Shown in pieces: positions 63,845 to 64,000 of a stretch of 64,000 nt of DNA. The DNA is from an uncultured Bacteroides sp. GTDB lineage: Bacteria; Bacteroidota; Bacteroidia; Bacteroidales; Bacteroidaceae. The position numbers were made by a program, and so were the translations under genes. How positions within the stretch are numbered: the stretch's first letter is position 1; every line of letters begins with the position of its first letter. A model generated the notes under the pieces. The model was given only the letters and a program-made list of their open reading frames with translations, was not told the DNA's origin and did no database searches. The stretch covers positions 1,311,946 to 1,375,945 of the forward strand of contig NZ_OY780936.1 in NCBI RefSeq assembly GCF_963675905.1. The letters are read 5' to 3'.

Positions 63845-64000
63845 ATGCAATAAAATTTCAATTCATCACTCATTTCACCGACCACTACTCTTATTTCGAC
63901 TCTGCCAAACTGGCTCTTGAAGGCGGTTGCCGATGGATTCAGCTACGCATAAAGGATGCACCTGCCGAGGTTGTTGAGGCTGAGGCTGTCCGCATAATGC
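63841..64000 (+). CDS. thiE: Thiamine-phosphate synthase (5' part, runs off window)
   Basis: The ATG at 63841 overlaps the thiS stop and opens MNAIKFQFITHF, then GGCRWIQLRIKDA, the ThiE-family start with its QLR(I/L)KD motif. ThiE joins HMP-PP to the thiazole phosphate. The gene continues beyond base 64000, so only about 53 codons are visible. Confidence 0.88.
   Translation, partial: MNAIKFQFITHFTDHYSYFDSAKLALEGGCRWIQLRIKDAPAEVVEAEAVRIM

Noticed and set aside
1-64000. tRNA and rRNA genes
   Set aside because: No cloverleaf with CCA-adjacent acceptor stem or rRNA signature was recognised, though no covariance search could be run.

Overview
The window looks like a chromosomal segment of an AT-rich anaerobic Bacteroidales bacterium, Bacteroides-like. 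The evidence is the promoter type (TTTG about 18-20 bp before TAnnTTTG), weak ribosome sites, the DUF4248/HU/amidase cassette, two proteins with type IX secretion (T9SS) style C-terminal tails, and a Bacteroidales-like RND pump. No rRNA, tRNA, integrase or CRISPR array was seen. Many genes are lone secreted proteins or lipoproteins separated by clear hairpin terminators.

Layout. 1-2.7 kb: sbcC (cut by the window edge) and sbcD, then a decayed tandem repeat. 3.1-17.5 kb: mostly single genes. These are a membrane peroxiredoxin, a serine-type sulfatase, a subtilisin-like lipoprotein, a divergent tryptophanase/tyrosine phenol-lyase, a two-LamG T9SS-type protein, several membrane proteins and an XRE regulator. 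17.6-33.3 kb: a defence-rich region. It holds a type I restriction-modification operon with a fic gene between hsdS and hsdR, a small regulator-like gene, a replication pair (initiator-like protein and DnaB), a membrane-anchored Mrr-like nuclease, and an AAA+ ATPase/subtilase pair resembling IetAS. The IetAS-like pair lies between the live pstS and a collapsed remnant of a second pstS.

33.4-38.5 kb: pstS, a repeat-rich T9SS-type protein, a zinc-ribbon/TPR protein and a lipoprotein. 38.7-41.2 kb: the DUF4248/HU/89-aa protein/amidase cassette. It contains a strongly structured non-coding stretch and a dense TTACGG-type repeat field. 41.3-45.1 kb: a C_GCAxxG_C_C protein, then a DUF134-NifX-DUF5320-NifX-MinD-MinD operon like the Orange Protein complex genes of sulfate reducers. 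45.3-53.2 kb: a 1-Cys peroxiredoxin, a Crp/Fnr regulator and a TolC/adaptor/RND pump operon with a small PII-like protein. 53.5-56.4 kb: small envelope proteins, an MTH1187-family protein and an IS3 remnant. 56.5-61.9 kb: a 3.4-kb segmental duplication, each copy a divergent alpha/beta-hydrolase plus a His/Arg-rich secreted protein with a conserved operator. 62-64 kb: thiD, an acetyltransferase, and the start of a TPP-riboswitch thiS-thiE operon.

The most interesting items are the IetAS-like pair beside the fossil pstS, the structured RNA candidate plus TTACGG repeat field around the HU/amidase genes, and the duplicated hydrolase/His-rich pairs with their shared operator. No entirely new system could be proven from sequence alone.
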